Shown one piece after another: positions 7,416 through 10,372 of a stretch of DNA of 10,372 nt; positions within the stretch are counted from its first letter, which is position 1, and every line of letters begins with the position of its first letter. This DNA is from an uncultured Opitutia bacterium. Lineage in GTDB: Bacteria; Verrucomicrobiota; Verrucomicrobiia; Opitutales; Coraliomargaritaceae. A model generated the notes under the pieces. That model was not told the origin of the DNA. It saw nothing but the letters and a program-made list of their open reading frames with translations, and did not search any database. The translations under genes were made by a program, and so were the position numbers. The DNA lies in the NCBI GenBank assembly GCA_937899295.1, contig CALBPO010000058.1, forward strand, positions 1 through 10,372, read 5' to 3'.

Positions 7416-7994
7416 ATGGCCGATAAAGATAAGTCGAAAGACAAAGAAGAAAAATCCATCAAAATCCAAGAGACCTTCCTCAAAGAGCGTAAAGTCTTTC
7501 TTTGGGGCGAAGTGTCCGACAAATCGGCACGCGATGTCACGGAGAAGCTCCTTTATCTAGAAATGGATGCGCCCGGCAAGGAGATCACTTTTTACATCAA
7601 CACCCCTGGCGGCTCCATCACTGCAGGTATGGCCGTGTATGATACAATGAAGTTGATTAGCTCGCCGATCAAAGTCGTCGTCACGGGTATGGCTGCCAGC
7701 ATGGGCTCGATTCTCCTCTGCGGTGCAGATAAAGGTAAGCGCTTCCTCTATCCGCACTCTCGGGTGCTCATCCACCAGCCACTCATTTCTGGCCAGATGG
7801 TCGCCGTCGCCGTCGACATACACATCCAGGCCCAAGAGATGGAGCGCCTCCGCGACGAACTCAACGCCATCCTCGCCGAGTCCTCCGGCCAGCCGCTCGA
7901 AAAGATCCAAAAGGACACCGACCGCGACTTTTACATGACTGCAGACGAAGCCATCAAATACGGCCTAGCTGACGGTATTGTCGAAAAAATTTAA
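7416..7994 (+). CDS. clpP: ATP-dependent Clp protease proteolytic subunit ClpP
   Basis: ClpP is the serine peptidase that forms a tetradecameric barrel and degrades proteins fed in by ClpX or ClpA/C. The protein has 192 residues. The catalytic triad is intact: Ser95 in GMAASMGS, His120 in VLIHQP and Asp171 in DTDRDFYM. The oxyanion region TPGGSITAGMAVYDTM at 63-78 is well conserved. Two parts differ from the textbook sequence. The N-terminus is a Lys/Asp/Glu-rich stretch (MADKDKSKDKEEKS) in place of the usual axial-loop segment. The handle region after HQP reads LISGQMVAVAVDIHIQAQE, without the usual GGxxGQ spacing. It could therefore be one of several ClpP paralogs with a specialised partner. 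No clpX is adjacent. The start is at an ATG with a UTR rich in A and T; no Shine-Dalgarno motif. Confidence 0.94.
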   Translation: MADKDKSKDKEEKSIKIQETFLKERKVFLWGEVSDKSARDVTEKLLYLEMDAPGKEITFYINTPGGSITAGMAVYDTMKLISSPIKVVVTGMAASMGSILLCGADKGKRFLYPHSRVLIHQPLISGQMVAVAVDIHIQAQEMERLRDELNAILAESSGQPLEKIQKDTDRDFYMTADEAIKYGLADGIVEKI

Positions 7995-8095
7995 CCGCTC
8001 CGTTTATTGCTTCGCAAAATAGTGAAGCCAGTTCGAGTCGGTCGGCATCTATCACTTAGCTACGAGGGCGGCCCGCGCGCCAATAGCCATTTTAA

Positions 8096-8407
8096 ATGAC
8101 AGAAGAGGACAAACGGACAAAAGCTTGGATCGGCGATGCTGTCTTAGCCCTTTTCGCGCGAGAGTGGATCCTAAAGCAAAAAGACATCTCCAACAAAGAA
8201 CGCGCCGAAGTCTTCATCCAGATAACCTCAAACCAATTCCTCGCCTCCCTCGGTGAGCCCACTTCAATGGAAGCCGAAATCGGCGTCGTCTATGAAACAG
8301 ATGGACTACACGCCGCCTTTGACTTTATCGAGCAGAAGATCTTGCCGCTCTTTTTAAAGCGACGAGCCAAGAGCAAGCAACCTGGCAGCTACAGGCACAA
8401 AAGTTAA
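8096..8407 (+). CDS. Small Mini-III-like ribonuclease III domain protein
   Basis: This 103-residue cytoplasmic protein looks like a bare RNase III catalytic domain with no double-stranded-RNA-binding domain. KAWIGDAVLALFARE at 9-23 matches the signature helix, with metal-binding Asp14. EAEIGVVYETDGLHAA at 59-74 matches the second signature, with Glu59 in the place of the catalytic Glu. As in Mini-III (MrnC, which matures 23S rRNA), the first acidic residue of the classical ERLEFLGD motif is missing (Ala10). It is shorter than the roughly 130-140 residues of Mini-III, so helices between the motifs are reduced. The basic tail (KRRAKSKQ) may touch RNA. An in-frame TAA at 8093-8095 directly before the ATG fixes the start. 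It lies 101 bases after clpP and converges on secA. RNA substrate unknown; rRNA maturation is a guess from the family. Confidence 0.72.
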   Translation: MTEEDKRTKAWIGDAVLALFAREWILKQKDISNKERAEVFIQITSNQFLASLGEPTSMEAEIGVVYETDGLHAAFDFIEQKILPLFLKRRAKSKQPGSYRHKS

Positions 8408-8475
8408 TGTAAGCAATTTTAGGCGAAGCGCTCCAAAGAACGCATTAAGCGCTGGCAAGATGCCCTTGCTTCAAA

Positions 8476-10372
8476 CTACTTTTGCACGAGATCCCAACCA
8501 TCGTTTTGGATCATGGCTTCGGCTTTTTTAAACTTGAGAGTCTTCTCTTCAGGTCCCTTACGAATAGTCACAATATCATTGCGACCGACCTTGGGCAGTT
8601 CACGACGAATCGGTTCTACCTTTGGAAGTTCGACTGGCTTTCCAGGGGCTGCGCCAGCTTGAGGCTGGCCAGCGGCAGCAGTCAGTGCGCTAGCACCTTG
8701 CCCCATGCCAGTGCCCGGCCCTGCTACTTGAGCGACCTTAGACATACGAGCGAGCATGTTGCTAAAGGCTTCTTGGCTCGTCGCGCTACGGAACACTGAA
8801 TTACAAATCTCTGTGCGCACATTTGTCATCAATTCTTGGAAGAAGACATAAGCTTCGCTCTTGTATTCGTTAAGCGGATCCTTCTGCCCATAGCTGCGAA
8901 GATTCACGCTTCTGCGTAGCTCTTCCATTTCGGTCAGGTGATCCTGCCAGCGGCGATCAAGAGAGCGAATGATGAGATAGCGTTCGAGGCCGATAAGGGC
9001 TTCTTGCTCTTCAAACTCTTCGCGTTGATCATAAGCTTCGTTGATCTTAGCGAGAATAAATTCGTGCTGCGCTAGCGCATCGAGGGCTTCAATCTCCTCG
9101 GGCTTGAGCGAAATCGGAAAGTAAGCATTAAGCCAGCCAAGAAAGCGATCCATTCCTTCGGTGTCGCTGGCCTTGGCCTCATCTAGTTCGTTGAGGCGCT
9201 CCTCGAGCTCTTCCTCAATCATCTCGAAGACGATTTCACGGGGCGTTTCTGAATGGATTGCATCATTACGTAGTCCGTAGATAACCTCGCGCTGCGTATT
9301 GAGTACATCGTCGAACTGGAGGAGCCGTTTGCGCATGGAGAAATTCTGCTGCTCGACCTTCTTCTGCGCATTTTCAATCGACCAATTGAGCGCAGGGTGC
9401 TCGAGCTCTTCGCCCTCGACCATGGATTTTTCGAGGAAACGAGATATGGGACCTGCATCAGCGAAGAGACGCATGAGGTCGTCCTCAAGCGAGACGAAAC
9501 ACTTAGAGAGGCCAGGGTCACCCTGACGGGCGCAACGCCCACGAAGCTGACGGTCGATTCGTCGGGACTCGTGTCGCTCAGTACCGATCACGAAGAGGCC
9601 TCCCAGTTCGGCAACGCCTTGACCGAGCTTAATATCAGTGCCGCGTCCAGCCATGTTGGTAGCGATGGTGACCGAACCTTTCTGACCAGCTTTGGCCACG
9701 ATCTCGGCCTCTTGCGCGTGAAACTTGGCGTTCAAAACACTGTGCACAATTTTGTTACGTTTGAGCATACGAGAGAGCAACTCGGAGGCTTCGACCGAGG
9801 CAGTGCCTACGAGGACGGGCTGACCTTTTTTGTTAGCCTCTTGAATCGTCTCAATCACTGCGTTGAATTTTTCCCGACGTGTCTTGAACACAACGTCATT
9901 CAGATCAACACGTACATTAGGTTTATTCGTCGGGATGACCATGACGCTGAGGCCGTAAATTTCGTTGAACTCGGAGGCTTCCGTCTCTGCCGTGCCCGTC
10001 ATACCGGCTAGCTTATCATACATCCGGAAATAGTTCTGAATCGTAACCGTAGCATAAGTCTTAGTCTCTTTTTCGATGGTGCAATTCTCCTTGGCTTCAA
10101 CCGCTTGGTGGAGCCCGTCTGACCAGCGTCGCCCGGGCATGACGCGGCCAGTATTTGGGTCGACGATGTTGACCTTACCAGCTTGCACAACGTATTCCTT
10201 ATCACGCTCGTAGAGGCTGTAGGCGCGGAGCAACTGACTTATACAATGAATGCGTTCGCTCGTGGTCTGGAAAAAAGTTTCGGCCTCTAACTTGGCATTT
10301 TGTTTCGCCTCGGCGGAGAGATTTTCCTGCTTATCGATTTCGATAAACTGGGTAGGCAGATCGGGCAGCATG
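8476..10372 (-). CDS. secA: Protein translocase ATPase SecA, N-terminal third outside the window
   Basis: SecA is the ATPase that drives preproteins through SecYEG. About 632 codons are present; the reading frame continues past the right edge, so the ATG at 10371-10369 is internal and Walker A lies outside. Numbering from that Met, visible parts are [13 protein letters not shown] at 83-95, [18 protein letters not shown] at 114-131, [13 protein letters not shown] at 185-197, [12 protein letters not shown] at 211-222, [16 protein letters not shown] at 235-250 and [23 protein letters not shown] at 265-287 (motif VI, with Cys-Ala where many have Ser-Gly). The scaffold and wing regions run to about 545. 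A Gly/Ala/Gln-rich linker follows (548-580), then [19 protein letters not shown] normally leads into the zinc-binding CPCGSGKK motif, but here no cysteine follows and the protein ends LVQK. The gene converges on the RNase III gene. Confidence 0.97.
   Translation of the reverse strand, partial: MLPDLPTQFIEIDKQENLSAEAKQNAKLEAETFFQTTSERIHCISQLLRAYSLYERDKEYVVQAGKVNIVDPNTGRVMPGRRWSDGLHQAVEAKENCTIEKETKTYATVTIQNYFRMYDKLAGMTGTAETEASEFNEIYGLSVMVIPTNKPNVRVDLNDVVFKTRREKFNAVIETIQEANKKGQPVLVGTASVEASELLSRMLKRNKIVHSVLNAKFHAQEAEIVAKAGQKGSVTIATNMAGRGTDIKLGQGVAELGGLFVIGTERHESRRIDRQLRGRCARQGDPGLSKCFVSLEDDLMRLFADAGPISRFLEKSMVEGEELEHPALNWSIENAQKKVEQQNFSMRKRLLQFDDVLNTQREVIYGLRNDAIHSETPREIVFEMIEEELEERLNELDEAKASDTEGMDRFLGWLNAYFPISLKPEEIEALDALAQHEFILAKINEAYDQREEFEEQEALIGLERYLIIRSLDRRWQDHLTEMEELRRSVNLRSYGQKDPLNEYKSEAYVFFQELMTNVRTEICNSVFRSATSQEAFSNMLARMSKVAQVAGPGTGMGQGASALTAAAGQPQAGAAPGKPVELPKVEPIRRELPKVGRNDIVTIRKGPEEKTLKFKKAEAMIQNDGWDLVQK

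Noticed and set aside
8009..8028. GCTTC/GAAGC inverted repeat after clpP
   Set aside because: Five base pairs, ten-base loop and no T tract; likely chance.
8066..8081. GC-rich near-palindrome GGGCGGCCCGCGCGCC before the RNase III gene
   Set aside because: The symmetric core leaves a one-base loop and cannot form a real hairpin; no known operator fits.
8455..8469. GCAAG/CTTGC inverted repeat just after the secA stop
   Set aside because: Only 5 bp with no T run on either strand, so it does not support a terminator call.
9397..10011. 204-codon open frame on the plus strand opposite secA
   Set aside because: It is entirely antisense to well-conserved secA sequence, shows no recognisable motif and has a composition expected from the complementary frame.
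1..10372. Search for CRISPR arrays, tRNA/rRNA, insertion sequences or defence genes
   Set aside because: No spaced direct repeats, no transposase or recombinase motifs, no cloverleaf-like segments and no defence-type domains were seen on reading both strands.

Overview
The window is ordinary chromosomal sequence of a Gram-negative bacterium, with about nine genes packed on both strands and no gap longer than roughly 155 bases. The proteins suggest Verrucomicrobiota, probably the Opitutales/Puniceicoccales side (Coraliomargarita-like). This rests on impressions of NadA, SecA, the SDR-DUF2867 protein and the Pal-like lipoprotein, not on a search. None of the start codons has a convincing Shine-Dalgarno motif. 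Several are instead preceded by pyrimidine-rich or AT-rich leaders.

Layout from left to right. (1) 1-729, minus: the N-terminal 243 codons of a two-domain CbiX/SirB-type metal chelatase, running off the left edge. (2) 817-1365, plus: a Pal/OmpA-family lipoprotein, divergent from the chelatase. (3) 1428-2795, minus: an exported GH13 alpha-amylase-family enzyme, convergent with the lipoprotein gene. (4) 2895-4334, minus: an atypical SDR fused to a DUF2867-like domain. (5) 4474-5460 (possibly from 4396), plus: quinolinate synthase nadA, divergent from the SDR gene. (6) 5461-5613: a structured spacer with a candidate nadA terminator and a second element that can fold in two mutually exclusive ways. 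(7) 5614-6822: a 12-TM MFS transporter. (8) 6894-7337: rpiB. (9) 7416-7994: clpP. (10) 8096-8407: a very small Mini-III-like RNase III domain protein. (11) 8476-10372, minus: the C-terminal two thirds of SecA, convergent with the RNase III gene and running off the right edge.

The genes are mostly housekeeping: NAD biosynthesis, pentose phosphate interconversion, proteolysis, protein export, RNA processing and envelope anchoring. The plus-strand run nadA, MFS, rpiB, clpP, RNase III is co-directional, but the gaps are 71-153 bases, so one operon is not assured. I see no mobile element, CRISPR array, tRNA, rRNA or defence-type cassette, and no clear undescribed multi-gene system. The points most worth a second look are at the level of single proteins or RNA structures: the SecA C-terminus that keeps VGRND but has lost the zinc-binding Cys/His motif, the chelatase whose active-site histidines lie only in the second half, the minimal Mini-III protein, and the two-state hairpin upstream of the transporter.
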